From HGM04593 sp045661225 (lineage in GTDB: Bacteria > Bacteroidota > Bacteroidia > Bacteroidales > Bacteroidaceae): a DNA stretch of 64,000 bases. Position numbers and translations under genes: made by a program. This document shows, one piece after another, positions 24,812-34,361 of this stretch. The stretch covers positions 124,001-188,000 of the forward strand of contig JAZRFF010000003.1 of assembly GCA_045661225.1 (NCBI GenBank), in the 5' to 3' direction. The notes below the pieces were generated by a model. The model had not been told where the DNA came from. It made no database searches and saw nothing but the letters and a program-made list of their open reading frames with translations. The stretch's first letter is position 1. Each line of letters opens with the position of its first letter.

Positions 24812-26269
24812 TTAAAGCACGCCGTTTACCACCAACGACTTTACAAGCGCATAAAATTTCTCGACTGTAGGAATTTCGACACGCTCAGTAGGCGAATGAG
24901 GCGACATAAGCGTAGGGCCAAACGACACCATATCCATTCCCGGATAGTTTGTCGAGATGATACCACACTCGAGCCCGGCGTGTATAACACGAACATCAGG
25001 CTGCTTGCCAAACATCTCATTGTAAGCACTCTTCAATGCAGCCAACAATGGAGAATTGACATTTGGTTGCCAGCCGCTATAGCCACCACTAAGCTCAACC
25101 TTCATACCGGCCATTGCGAAACAACTTGACAGCTGCAGAGCAAGATACTCCTTCATTGTATCGCAAGAACTGCGAGCAAGAATATTTATCTCGGCCTTAC
25201 CCTCGGCAATGCGCACAATCGACAGGTTGCTCGATGTCTCTACTGTATCGGGGATTGTCGGGATAAAGCGAAGTACGCCGTCGTGACAAGCGAGAATCAC
25301 ATCGACAAGATTATCCTGAATCTCTTCAGGAACAACTGTTTCGGGCAATTCACACTCGGTAACCGTGAGTGTCACGCCCTCCTCTATCGTTGCATACTCG
25401 CTGTTGTAAAGAGCCTCATACTTTGCAGCAATGGCCTTGAGCTCCTCAACACCCTCCTCGGGCAGTGTAAGCACAACCTCACAGCTTGCAGGAATTGCAT
25501 TGCGCATATTACCGCCGTTCCAGCTTGCAAGAACAACGCCACACTCGTCCATCGCCTCGCGCACGAAACGAGCCATCAGCTTGTTTGCGTTTCCACGGCC
25601 GGCGTTAATTTCAAGGCCCGAGTGACCGCCACGCAAACCTTTCAGCTGTACCTTTACAGCAACGTCCTCATCATCACTCTCCTCTTCCATAAATTCCATT
25701 GTAGCAGTAATATCAAGGCCACCGGCACAACCAATGTAAAGCACACCCTCCTCCTCGGAGTCAAGATTCAAGAGAAGGCTACCTTCAAGTTCGCCGCCTT
25801 TAAGCCCAAATGCTCCAAACATTCCGGTCTCCTCATCGGCTGTGATAAGCGCCTCAAGAGGACCGTGCTGCAAAGTACTATCCTCCATAATAGCCATAAT
25901 AGCGGCAACACCAAGACCATTATCGGCACCAAGAGTGGTATTGTCCGCATAAAGCCAATCGCCCTTAACCACTGTAGTAATAGGGTCATTCACAAAGTCG
26001 TGCTTGCTATCGGGAGTCTTTTGCGGCACCATATCCATATGAGCCTGCAGTATTATGCCCTTGCGGCCCTCAAGCCCCGGAGTGGCAGGCTTGCGCATAA
26101 TAATATTTCCGGCCTCGTCCTGCCAGGTCTGCACGTTAATACTCTTGCCAAACTCAAGCAGAAACTTTTGTACTTTCTCAAGGTGTCCCGATGGACGTGG
26201 AACCTGTGTCAAAGCCTCAAAGTGTTTCCACACCTCACGAGGCTGAAGATCTTTAATTGTCAATGCCAT
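24812..26269 (-). CDS. pepD: Aminoacyl-histidine dipeptidase (PepD, M20 family)
   Basis: 485 residues. A two-zinc cytosolic dipeptidase. Zinc and catalytic residues are visible in LQAHMDMV (His77, Asp79), GADNGLGV (Asp116), and TADEETGMFG (Glu146 catalytic, Glu147), with LNLDSEEEG and the distal IHAGLECG. The dimerisation lid domain lies between about 205 and 390. Full length for the family. Its start is 2 bases after the stop of the flippase-like gene, so they share a transcript although their functions are not obviously related. Confidence 0.95.
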   Translation of the reverse strand: MALTIKDLQPREVWKHFEALTQVPRPSGHLEKVQKFLLEFGKSINVQTWQDEAGNIIMRKPATPGLEGRKGIILQAHMDMVPQKTPDSKHDFVNDPITTVVKGDWLYADNTTLGADNGLGVAAIMAIMEDSTLQHGPLEALITADEETGMFGAFGLKGGELEGSLLLNLDSEEEGVLYIGCAGGLDITATMEFMEEESDDEDVAVKVQLKGLRGGHSGLEINAGRGNANKLMARFVREAMDECGVVLASWNGGNMRNAIPASCEVVLTLPEEGVEELKAIAAKYEALYNSEYATIEEGVTLTVTECELPETVVPEEIQDNLVDVILACHDGVLRFIPTIPDTVETSSNLSIVRIAEGKAEINILARSSCDTMKEYLALQLSSCFAMAGMKVELSGGYSGWQPNVNSPLLAALKSAYNEMFGKQPDVRVIHAGLECGIISTNYPGMDMVSFGPTLMSPHSPTERVEIPTVEKFYALVKSLVVNGVL

Positions 26270-26271
26270 AA

Positions 26272-27270
26272 TTAATTATTTTTATTGTTTCTATAAATTG
26301 ATTTTCTGATTTGTAACATCACAAGCGCATAGAGACCAAGCACCGCCACCAACAACGTCTGTGTACTATGTACTATCAACGCAAAAAGCGAAGCGTTGTT
26401 TGCACTCACGCCATATAGCACCATAATGCTTATTATAGCAAAATGCCACGGACCGGCACCGTTGGGCGTCGGCACAACCACAGCTACACTGCCGGCCACA
26501 AAGAGCAACAACCCCGCCATCAAAGAGAGTTCGCTACTGAATGAGAAGCAGAAGAAACATAAGTAAAACTGCATAAAATAGCAGAACCATATACCGAATG
26601 TCTCAAGCACGAACAGCCACGAGTGCCTCATCTTTGTCAGCGACAAAAGGCCATTAGCAAAATTCGCGATAAAAGACCTGAATCTTTTCCAGAAAGCCAT
26701 TTTGCGCAACACCACAAACAAAAGCACGGCAACAGCCACAACCGACAAGAGAAGCACAGCCCAGCCCCCCATTGACGAGAAGATGGAGCCACTGTCCTTC
26801 CCGAAACCGGCATCACTCAAAAAACGTGTAAACACCCCCCATTGCAACAACACCGCTACAAGCGTTATCAGCACCACCATCAAAGTATCGATAAGGCGTT
26901 CACTCACCACTGTTCCAAGCGACTGTGCAAAAGGAACTTTTTCGTGCTGCTCAAGCACAAGGCTGCGCGACACCTCGCCCACACGCGGCACAACAAGGTT
27001 TGCAGCATAGGCGACAAATATCGAATAGACACAAACCCTGTTCGAGGGCCTGTAGCCCAGTGGTGCAAGAGTCAGTCTCCAGCGCCACCCTCGTATAGCG
27101 TGACTTAAAATGCCAAAGAGCGTCGACAGCGCGAACCACCCAAGATGCATACCCTTCAATGCCCCCAAAAGCTGCGAAAAATCAAAATCGGCATATATCA
27201 TACCAAGGATAAGCACCCCTAATACGAGCGGCAACACCGTTTTTATTGTTTTATTCAAAATCTTTTTCAC
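26272..27270 (-). CDS. Flippase-like integral membrane protein (UPF0104 / LPG synthase TM domain family)
   Basis: 332 residues with about eight hydrophobic helices. Characteristic motifs are HAIRGWRWRLTLAPLGY (about 57-73), AYAANLVVPRVGEVSRSLVL (about 88-107) and PTPNGAGPWHFAIISIM near the C terminus. Relatives include the membrane half of lysylphosphatidylglycerol synthase and putative lipid flippases; the synthetase domain is absent here, as is normal in Bacteroidota. The substrate is unknown. Its promoter lies in the structured gap shared with rsmA. Confidence 0.88.
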   Translation of the reverse strand: MKKILNKTIKTVLPLVLGVLILGMIYADFDFSQLLGALKGMHLGWFALSTLFGILSHAIRGWRWRLTLAPLGYRPSNRVCVYSIFVAYAANLVVPRVGEVSRSLVLEQHEKVPFAQSLGTVVSERLIDTLMVVLITLVAVLLQWGVFTRFLSDAGFGKDSGSIFSSMGGWAVLLLSVVAVAVLLFVVLRKMAFWKRFRSFIANFANGLLSLTKMRHSWLFVLETFGIWFCYFMQFYLCFFCFSFSSELSLMAGLLLFVAGSVAVVVPTPNGAGPWHFAIISIMVLYGVSANNASLFALIVHSTQTLLVAVLGLYALVMLQIRKSIYRNNKNN

Positions 27271-27299
27271 AACTTTAGAAACATTTTAATAGTTTTAGT

Positions 27300-27307
27300 T
27301 ACCTTTG
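27300..27307 (+). promoter_or_regulatory. -7 promoter box pointing towards rsmA
   Basis: TACCTTTG is an exact TAnnTTTG match 183 bases upstream of rsmA. It gives a long leader that runs through an inverted-repeat region and overlaps the leader of the opposite transcript. Confidence 0.5.
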
Positions 27308-27333
27308 CAACACTATAGCGGGAGCAAAAAAAC

Positions 27334-27443
27334 GTCCAATTTGTTATTGCACTGCAAACAGCGTTTACAAACGACGCTTTTGTGTTTTACAGCGAGTGCA
27401 ATGTTTTTTCGCGCGTTAGCGCAAAGATAACAATATATTGGAC
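27334..27443. repeat. Interrupted inverted-repeat region between flippase and rsmA genes
   Basis: Outer arms GTCCAAT (27334-27340) and ATTGGAC (27437-27443), then TTGTTAT (27341-27347) and ATAACAA (27427-27433), then ATTGCACT (27346-27353) and AGTGCAAT (27395-27402), and an inner AGCGT (27360-27364) with ACGCT (27374-27378). A separate palindrome GCGCGTTAGCGC lies at 27411-27422. Together these could fold into a long branched stem in RNA of either strand. Confidence 0.6.
27422..27429 (-). promoter_or_regulatory. -7 promoter box of the flippase-pepD operon
   Basis: The minus strand reads TATCTTTG, an exact match, 152 bases upstream of the ATG at 27270, and is immediately followed by the palindrome GCGCTAACGCGC. 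The same arrangement occurs at 47470. Confidence 0.55.
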
Positions 27444-27489
27444 ACAATCGCTCTTTTTTAAATTTTTTAATTAAAAAAGGTTCACCGGT

Positions 27490-28278
27490 ATGAAGGCAGT
27501 AACAGCAAAGAAAAGATTAGGCCAGCATTTTCTCATTGACTTATCAATAGCAAAGAGCATCGCTGACACCGTCGACACCTGTCCCTCAACACCCATTCTT
27601 GAAGTTGGTCCGGGAATGGGAGTTCTCACACAGTTCCTGCTTGAGAAAGGACGAACATTAAAGGTTGTCGAGATTGACGAAGAATCCGTCACCTATCTCT
27701 GCAAGAATCTTCCTCAGATTGGAGAGGATAATATAATACCCGACGATTTTTTAAAGATGCACCTCGACCGCGTCTTTAGCGGCGAGCCGTTTATGCTCAT
27801 AGGCAATTACCCTTACAATATTTCAAGCCAGATATTCTTTAAAATGCTCGACTACAAAGAGTACATTCCCTATTGTAGCGGAATGATACAGAAAGAGGTC
27901 GGCGAACGCCTCGCAGCCAAGCATGGCTCAAAGGCATACGGAATATTGAGTATCTTCATACAGTTGTGGTACGATGTTGAATACCTTTTCACCGTTAACG
28001 AAAATGTATTCTCGCCCCCTCCAAAGGTGAAGAGTGCGGTAGTACTTATGAAACGCAATTCAAGAACAAGCCTTGAATGTGACGAGGAACTATTCCGCAA
28101 AATTGTAAAAGGGACATTCAATCAGCGACGCAAGAAACTGCGCAACTCCATTCAGCAGATAGTTGGCAAAGAATCGCCGCTGCTTGCCGACCCCATACTC
28201 GAAAAACGCCCCGAGCAGTTATCAATAGAGGACTTCATCGGCCTGACACAGAAAGTTGAACGCGCAATAGCGCAATAG
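27490..28278 (+). CDS. rsmA: 16S rRNA (adenine1518-N6/adenine1519-N6)-dimethyltransferase
   Basis: 262 residues. Dimethylates two adjacent adenines near the 3' end of 16S rRNA. It starts KKRLGQHFLIDLSIAKSIAD, with the SAM-binding LEVGPGMGVLTQFLL, the acidic end of strand two VVEIDEES, and the catalytic IGNYPYNISSQI (the N-(L/Y)-P-Y motif). The C-terminal helical domain with FNQRRKKLRNSI is present. mgtE follows 11 bases downstream. Confidence 0.95.
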   Translation: MKAVTAKKRLGQHFLIDLSIAKSIADTVDTCPSTPILEVGPGMGVLTQFLLEKGRTLKVVEIDEESVTYLCKNLPQIGEDNIIPDDFLKMHLDRVFSGEPFMLIGNYPYNISSQIFFKMLDYKEYIPYCSGMIQKEVGERLAAKHGSKAYGILSIFIQLWYDVEYLFTVNENVFSPPPKVKSAVVLMKRNSRTSLECDEELFRKIVKGTFNQRRKKLRNSIQQIVGKESPLLADPILEKRPEQLSIEDFIGLTQKVERAIAQ

Positions 28279-28289
28279 CGAGACGCACA

Positions 28290-29642
28290 ATGACAAAAGA
28301 ATTCATCAACTATATAAAGGAACTGATCGAGAAGAAAGACTCGGTGCTGTTGCAGGAGAGAATCTCAAAAATGCACCCTGCCGACATTGCCGAGGTGTGT
28401 CTCGAACTCGACATAGAAGAGGCGCGTTTCCTCTATCGCCAGCTCGATAACGAGAAGGCTGCCGACGCCCTCATCGAGATGGACGAGGACATTCGTAACG
28501 AACTGCTCGAGGAGCTGCCCTCCGAGGCCATCGCCAAGCGCTTCGTCAATTATATGGATACCGACGACGCTGTCGAGATTATCCGTGACCTTGACGAGGA
28601 CAAACAAGAGGAGGTCTTACAGCACATTAAGGATATTGAGCAGGCCGGAGACATTGTCGACCTTTTGAAATATGACGAGGACACTGCCGGTGGACTTATG
28701 AGTACCGAGATGGTGGTTGTAAACGAGAACTGGAGTATGCCCGAGTGTCTTAAAGAGATGCGTCAACAGGCCGAAGACCTTGACGACATATACTATGTGT
28801 ATGTCGTTGACGACGATGAGAGGCTGTGCGGACTGTTCCCGTTGACAAAGATGATTACAAGCCCCTCTGTTTCAAAGGTCAAGCACGTGATGAACACAAA
28901 AGTCGTCAGCGTAGACGTTGACACCCCCATTGACGAGGTTACGCTGCTCATTGAAAAGTACAACCTTGTGGCCATACCCGTCGTCGACAAGATAAACCGT
29001 CTTGTGGGACAGATTACCGTCGACGATATTATGGACGAGGTACGCGAGCAGACCGAGCACGACCAACAGTTGACAGCCGGTCTTACCCAGGACGTCGAGA
29101 CAAGCGACAGTGTGTTTGTGCAGTCAAAAGCACGTTTACCGTGGCTCATCATTGGAATGTTGGGAGGTATATGTTCGTCACTGCTGCTCAACTGCTTTAC
29201 CGAGACACTGGGCTCGCACCCCGAGATGGCGCTCTTTATTCCGCTTCTTGCGGGAATGGGAGGTAATGTCGGTACACAATCATCGGCCATTGCCGTTCAA
29301 GGTCTTGCCAACAACTCGTTAAATTCACAGCACATATTCAAACACATTCTAAAGGAGCTTGTGGTTGCCATTGTCAATGCAACAATCCTGTCGCTGATGG
29401 TATATGTATACAATTTCTTCATATACGGAGCGTTTGACATTGTTACGCTCGCTGTTCCGTTAAGCCTGTTCGTAGTTGTGCTCTTTGCCTCGGCATTTGG
29501 CACAATGATACCTATGGTGCTTGAAAGAATGGACATAAACCCGGCCGTAGCCACAGGACCGTTCATTCAAATCATCAACGACCTCAGCGGTATGACGTTC
29601 TATATGATTATATCAATGTTACTGAGTCGCATAATTATATAA
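28290..29642 (+). CDS. mgtE: Magnesium transporter MgtE
   Basis: 450 residues. A cytoplasmic N-terminal superhelical domain (about 1-125) with MHPADIAEVCLELD is followed by two CBS domains (about 130-255; YYVYVVDDDERLCGLFPL and VVDKINRLVGQITVDDIM), a connecting helix and a five-helix membrane domain (about 280-450). The pore motif LAGMGGNVGTQSSAIAVQGL and the late MDINPAVATGPFI are intact. The acidic N-terminal and CBS domains sense magnesium in characterised proteins. It shares a transcript with rsmA. Confidence 0.96.
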   Translation: MTKEFINYIKELIEKKDSVLLQERISKMHPADIAEVCLELDIEEARFLYRQLDNEKAADALIEMDEDIRNELLEELPSEAIAKRFVNYMDTDDAVEIIRDLDEDKQEEVLQHIKDIEQAGDIVDLLKYDEDTAGGLMSTEMVVVNENWSMPECLKEMRQQAEDLDDIYYVYVVDDDERLCGLFPLTKMITSPSVSKVKHVMNTKVVSVDVDTPIDEVTLLIEKYNLVAIPVVDKINRLVGQITVDDIMDEVREQTEHDQQLTAGLTQDVETSDSVFVQSKARLPWLIIGMLGGICSSLLLNCFTETLGSHPEMALFIPLLAGMGGNVGTQSSAIAVQGLANNSLNSQHIFKHILKELVVAIVNATILSLMVYVYNFFIYGAFDIVTLAVPLSLFVVVLFASAFGTMIPMVLERMDINPAVATGPFIQIINDLSGMTFYMIISMLLSRIII

Positions 29643-29671
29643 CACAACATTACACAAAAAAAATAAAAACA

Positions 29672-30871
29672 ATGACAAGATTATTTACAACCGTTGCAGC
29701 CTTGCTTGTGTCGGCTGCCTCGTTTGCACAAATAGACGCATTCGAAAAGTGGGTTAAAAATCCGAAAGGAGAACTCTGCAAGCAGAAATTCGCAAAGAAA
29801 AGCCTTACAAAGAGCGAAGCCGACAGGGCTGCAATAATCGTAGATTCTTTATGGTTAGCCGAATCGGCCGAAGCATTAAAAGAGCAATGGCAGCGACTCA
29901 CCATTACACACGACACTCTAAAACTCGCTTGCGCTTGTCGCACGTTCGGAGTGCTTCCGAAAGATGGTCGCAGCCTCTATATTTCAATGCACGGTGGAGG
30001 CGAATGTCCAAAAGAGGTCAACGACGAACAATGGATGAACCAAATATACCTTTACGAGATTCCCGAGGGTATATACGTTGCGCCACGCGCACCCTGGAAC
30101 AAATGGAATATGTGGCATCGCCGTGGTCTTGACCAACTTTTCGAGGAGCTGATAAGAGCCTGCGTGGTATTCGAGGGTGTAAACCCCAATAAAGTATACC
30201 TTTTGGGCTATTCAGCAGGTGGCGACGGTGTGTGGCGTATGGCACCACGAATGGCCGACAGATGGGCCGCAGCGGCAATGATGGCCGGACACCCGGGTGA
30301 AGCCTCGCAAGAGAACTTGCTGAACCTGCCATTTGCCATTTGGATGGGAGAGCACGACAGCGCATACGACCGCAACCGTCTTGCAGTCGAGAAGGCAGCC
30401 GTGCTGGACTCATTAGAAACCGCCAACCCCGGAAAATACATTCACAGCACAAACATTGTCAAGGGTAAAGGACATTGGATGGACGGTGCCGACTCCGAAG
30501 CCATCAGCTGGCTGGCACAATACCGTCGCAACCCCTACCCCAAAAGAATCATATGGCGTCAGGAACAGGTTGTACGCAAAAATTTTTATTGGTTGGAAGT
30601 ACCCGACAGAGAATTACGTCCGGGTCGTAAAGTCGAAGCCCGCATAGAGGGTAACACAATAAACATTGAGCACTGCGACTATTCAAAGTTAACCATCTAC
30701 CTGAACGACAATATGGTCGACCTTGACAAAAAAGTCACAATTCTCTATAAAGGAAAGAAAATTGCAAAGAAAAAGTTAAAGCGCACTATTGCCAACATAA
30801 AAAACAGTCTTGACACACACAACGACCGTTGCTACGCATTTCCCTGCTCAATTGAGATAAAGTTCAACTGA
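29672..30871 (+). CDS. Secreted alpha/beta hydrolase
   Basis: 399 residues. A signal peptide (residues 1-19, ending AASFAQ) shows export. After a helical region, the hydrolase core has the oxyanion segment MHGGGE (106-111), the nucleophile elbow LLGYSAGGDG with Ser181, the acid Asp229 in WMGEHDSAYD and the base His268 in KGKGHWMDG. It resembles poly-hydroxybutyrate depolymerase or feruloyl-esterase-like enzymes, but the substrate is unknown. The last 90 residues are lysine-rich with beta strands (NTINIEHCDYSKLTIYLND) and may form a separate binding domain. It is 29 bases after mgtE and 116 before SusC. Confidence 0.8.
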   Translation: MTRLFTTVAALLVSAASFAQIDAFEKWVKNPKGELCKQKFAKKSLTKSEADRAAIIVDSLWLAESAEALKEQWQRLTITHDTLKLACACRTFGVLPKDGRSLYISMHGGGECPKEVNDEQWMNQIYLYEIPEGIYVAPRAPWNKWNMWHRRGLDQLFEELIRACVVFEGVNPNKVYLLGYSAGGDGVWRMAPRMADRWAAAAMMAGHPGEASQENLLNLPFAIWMGEHDSAYDRNRLAVEKAAVLDSLETANPGKYIHSTNIVKGKGHWMDGADSEAISWLAQYRRNPYPKRIIWRQEQVVRKNFYWLEVPDRELRPGRKVEARIEGNTINIEHCDYSKLTIYLNDNMVDLDKKVTILYKGKKIAKKKLKRTIANIKNSLDTHNDRCYAFPCSIEIKFN

Positions 30872-30987
30872 GAAGTTTAAATTCTTTCATTTATTTTAAA
30901 AAAAAATTGCCCTATCGCATTTTTTTTAGTCAAAAAAACTTACATTAGTGCTCTAATTTAAGACAAAAAAGAACAACAACTAACACT

Positions 30988-33900
30988 ATGAATATCAAAC
31001 CTTTGATTATCAGCACGATAAGCCTGTTTTTATGTTTCTTTTGCGTGACACCGTCGTATGCGCAGAAAGCAGCAGGCGTTATTGGCGTTGTCATCGATGA
31101 GTTCGGTGAGCCGTTGCCCGCTGCAAGTGTGGCCATTATGAACAACAAAAAAATGGTGCGAGGCACAAACACCGACATCGACGGAAAGTTCAATATCGTG
31201 GTTAACATCGACGACGGCGACAACGAACTTGTAGTAAGTTACGTCGGTACAAAAACCGCAAAATTCAAACTCACAAAGGAATCGGTCAAAAAACCTTTCA
31301 AAGTAACGTTAAGAGCCGATGAAACAATGCTCGAGGCAGTCACGATTGTCGAAGACGGTTACAGCCGACTCCCCCGAAAAGATATGGTTGGTGCATTTAC
31401 CACAGTAAAAGCCGACGATATTATGATGCCCGCCTATCAAAGCATCGACCAGATGCTGCAAGGTAAAGTAGCCGGTATGCAGGTTGTAAACACATCGGCA
31501 CGTGTGGGTTCATCGCCCAAGATTACAATTCGAGGTACATCGACAATCCTTGGCAACAGCGACCCGTTGTGGGTTGTAGACGGTGTCATTCAAGAAGACC
31601 CTATCTCTATCGATATGAGTTCGGCAATCACCAGCGATATGCGAGAACTTATCGGAAACCAGATTTCCTGGCTCAACCCGCAAGACATTGATAATATCAC
31701 AGTGCTCAAAGACGCATCGGCAACAGCCATATACGGTTCAAAAGCATCGAACGGTGTTATTGTCGTTACTACCAAAAAAGGTACTCCGGGCCGCGTGAGC
31801 GTAAACTACAACACTAACGTGTCGGTACGCGAGCAACCCTCTTATTCAATGTACAACTTTATGAACTCATTCGAGCGCATACAGTTCAGCAAGGAGGCTT
31901 ATGAGGCGGGCGTACGTTACAACACCGTACCGTTACCACAGATATACACATACGAGGGACTGATGGCAATGTTCAACAATCGTATGATTAACGAGGAGGA
32001 GTTCTCAAAACACCTTCAACGCCTTGAGACCGTAAACACCGACTGGTTCGACCTTCTTACGCGTAACTCAGTAAGCCAAAGTCACAACCTGAGCATCTCG
32101 GGAGGTACCGACAAGTACACCTACAACGCGTCTATCGGTTATCAGGACAATAAAGGCTACGAGGTTGGCAACGAGAATGACCAAATAACCACCCGTCTGA
32201 GCATAAACAGCAACATAAACGAAAAACTCTCTATAAATGCACAGCTGAACGGAAGTGTCAGAAATTCCGACGGCTATGGCGCCGGCGTAAACCCCTATAC
32301 ATACGCAATGGAAACCAGTCGTGCTATCCCCGCTTTTGAAGAGAACGGCGAGCGTGCATTCTACTCAAAATACTACAATTACCAGCCCAATCAGCTACTC
32401 GGTCCAAACAATCAGTTTTCTTACAACATCTTTAACGAGATGGAAAACAGCTATGCAAAGAATGTCGGTACAAACTTCAATGCATCAGTTAACCTATCGT
32501 ACAAGATTCTCAGTTGGCTGACGTATCAGGGTACAGCGAGCCTGGCTGTAAGTGGCAACAAGAGCGAGAGTTACGCAGGCGAAAAGACATCGACCATCGA
32601 GCAGCTTTACCGCGGTTACCCATACGGTAGCGAAAAAGCCGGTTCCGATAAGTTTAAAGCGGCTCTGCTTCCTTATGGCGGCAAATTACAGCAGGCCAAC
32701 TCTCAGGCAGTGTCCTACAGTACCTCGCACCGTCTGCAGTTCAGCAAAGAGTTCAACGAGAACCACCGTTTGAACGCAATGTTGGGTATGGAGGTCCGTT
32801 CTAGCGAGAGCGTGAGTGAAGCAAACACCGTTTGGGGTTACATTCCCGAGCGCGGTTCAATACTTGTATCACCTACGCTGCCCGAAGACTTCAAGCCGAT
32901 AAATACGGTCTATCCGTCCAAATTAGGTCCTTTGAGCGAATTATACGACAGCAACGGTTGGGACAAGTCATCGACAACAACCAACTATATGTCGTTCTTT
33001 GCAACCGCCGCCTACGCATTTATGAACCGTTACGTTGTAAACGTGAATGTACGTTCCGACGCGTCGAACCGCTTCGGACAGGACGTAAACAAGCAATTCG
33101 ACCCCACGTGGTCATTCGGCGCATCGTGGAAAGTTGCTCAAGAACCGTTTATGATGAAATATGTTCCCTGGCTCGACCAATTGAACCTACGTGCGACATA
33201 CGGTATTCAAGGAAACGTCGTTAATTCACTAAGCCCCGATATGATTGTACGCTACCAAGGTCTCTTGGCAAGTTACAACGAGTACTACCTCACAATTTCG
33301 AGCCTTGCCAACAAACATCTCAAATGGGAGCGTACAAAGTCGTCAAACTTTGGTGTCGACCTTGCCCTCTTTGGTATTACAATGAACATCGAGTATTACC
33401 ACCGAAGTTCAAACGCCATCATCAGGCAGAACCTTCCACTGGAATACGGTATGCCAAGTATGCCTCTTAACGGCGGACTCATAAACAACAGCGGACTTGA
33501 GTTTACATTGAACTATACACCTATACGTACAAACAATATAGCCTGGACGATAGGTCTTAATGCCGGAAAAAACTGGAACAAAGCGCAAAGCGACGACCGC
33601 ACAGCAAAAGCCGATGAGGTTACACACAACAACTTCCTGTACGGAAGCAGCGACCGTCCCCTCAAGAAAGGATACCCGCTATCGGCATTCTGGTCGTACA
33701 AATTCCTGGGACTCGACGGCAGGAACGGATACCCCACATTCGAGGGGCTCACATACGACGACGTCGCTGTTGACGGTTCTGTCGACCCCACCTCGTTCCT
33801 TGTTTATTCAGGACAGGGCGAACCGGACTTTTCGGGAGGATTCAACACACGTTTCCGTTGGAAAGATTTTAACATAGGCATAGACTTTGCCGTAGCATTA

Positions 33901-34350
33901 GGCGCAAAAAAACGTCTGCCTAACCCATATAAGGATTTCAGCAACGGAAGAATGCCCGACATCTACAAAAACCTATCCAAGGACCTGAACAAACGCTGGA
34001 AAGAGCCCGGCGATGAGGCACATACAAACATACCGGCATTATACACATCGGTAGTTCCGCTTTATATGCTCAACCTTCCCAACGGAATACCCAGTGACAT
34101 ATACACTACGTGGTCACTATCGGACGTCAGAGTCGCCGATGCATCATTCTTACGCTGTACACAGATATCTATGTCTTATAGTATACCAAGAAAAATTTGC
34201 CAGAAGATTGGTCTTTCGCGTATACAGTTCAGCGCAAACATAAACAACCTTTTTGTGATAGCCGACAAGGCTTGGCAAGGTTACGACCCTGAGCTTGGAG
34301 AAAGCATACAACCAAGAATATATTCATTGGGGTTAAGTATCGGACTATAA
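30988..34350 (+). CDS. SusC/RagA family TonB-linked outer-membrane transporter
   Basis: 1120 residues. A signal peptide (1-25, ending PSYA) leads to a carboxypeptidase-regulatory-like domain (about 30-113; GVVIDEFGEPLPAASVAI, DIDGKFNI), a plug domain (about 120-250) with QMLQGKVAGMQVV, ITIRGTSTI, DPLWVVDGVI and the SusC signature VLKDASATAIYGSKASNGVI, and a 22-strand barrel. It imports a ligand captured by the SusD partner, powered by TonB. No glycoside hydrolase or regulator is nearby, so the ligand may be a peptide, metal complex or glycan. It leads an operon with three downstream lipoprotein genes. Confidence 0.95.
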   Translation: MNIKPLIISTISLFLCFFCVTPSYAQKAAGVIGVVIDEFGEPLPAASVAIMNNKKMVRGTNTDIDGKFNIVVNIDDGDNELVVSYVGTKTAKFKLTKESVKKPFKVTLRADETMLEAVTIVEDGYSRLPRKDMVGAFTTVKADDIMMPAYQSIDQMLQGKVAGMQVVNTSARVGSSPKITIRGTSTILGNSDPLWVVDGVIQEDPISIDMSSAITSDMRELIGNQISWLNPQDIDNITVLKDASATAIYGSKASNGVIVVTTKKGTPGRVSVNYNTNVSVREQPSYSMYNFMNSFERIQFSKEAYEAGVRYNTVPLPQIYTYEGLMAMFNNRMINEEEFSKHLQRLETVNTDWFDLLTRNSVSQSHNLSISGGTDKYTYNASIGYQDNKGYEVGNENDQITTRLSINSNINEKLSINAQLNGSVRNSDGYGAGVNPYTYAMETSRAIPAFEENGERAFYSKYYNYQPNQLLGPNNQFSYNIFNEMENSYAKNVGTNFNASVNLSYKILSWLTYQGTASLAVSGNKSESYAGEKTSTIEQLYRGYPYGSEKAGSDKFKAALLPYGGKLQQANSQAVSYSTSHRLQFSKEFNENHRLNAMLGMEVRSSESVSEANTVWGYIPERGSILVSPTLPEDFKPINTVYPSKLGPLSELYDSNGWDKSSTTTNYMSFFATAAYAFMNRYVVNVNVRSDASNRFGQDVNKQFDPTWSFGASWKVAQEPFMMKYVPWLDQLNLRATYGIQGNVVNSLSPDMIVRYQGLLASYNEYYLTISSLANKHLKWERTKSSNFGVDLALFGITMNIEYYHRSSNAIIRQNLPLEYGMPSMPLNGGLINNSGLEFTLNYTPIRTNNIAWTIGLNAGKNWNKAQSDDRTAKADEVTHNNFLYGSSDRPLKKGYPLSAFWSYKFLGLDGRNGYPTFEGLTYDDVAVDGSVDPTSFLVYSGQGEPDFSGGFNTRFRWKDFNIGIDFAVALGAKKRLPNPYKDFSNGRMPDIYKNLSKDLNKRWKEPGDEAHTNIPALYTSVVPLYMLNLPNGIPSDIYTTWSLSDVRVADASFLRCTQISMSYSIPRKICQKIGLSRIQFSANINNLFVIADKAWQGYDPELGESIQPRIYSLGLSIGL

Positions 34351-34361
34351 AACAAACGAAT

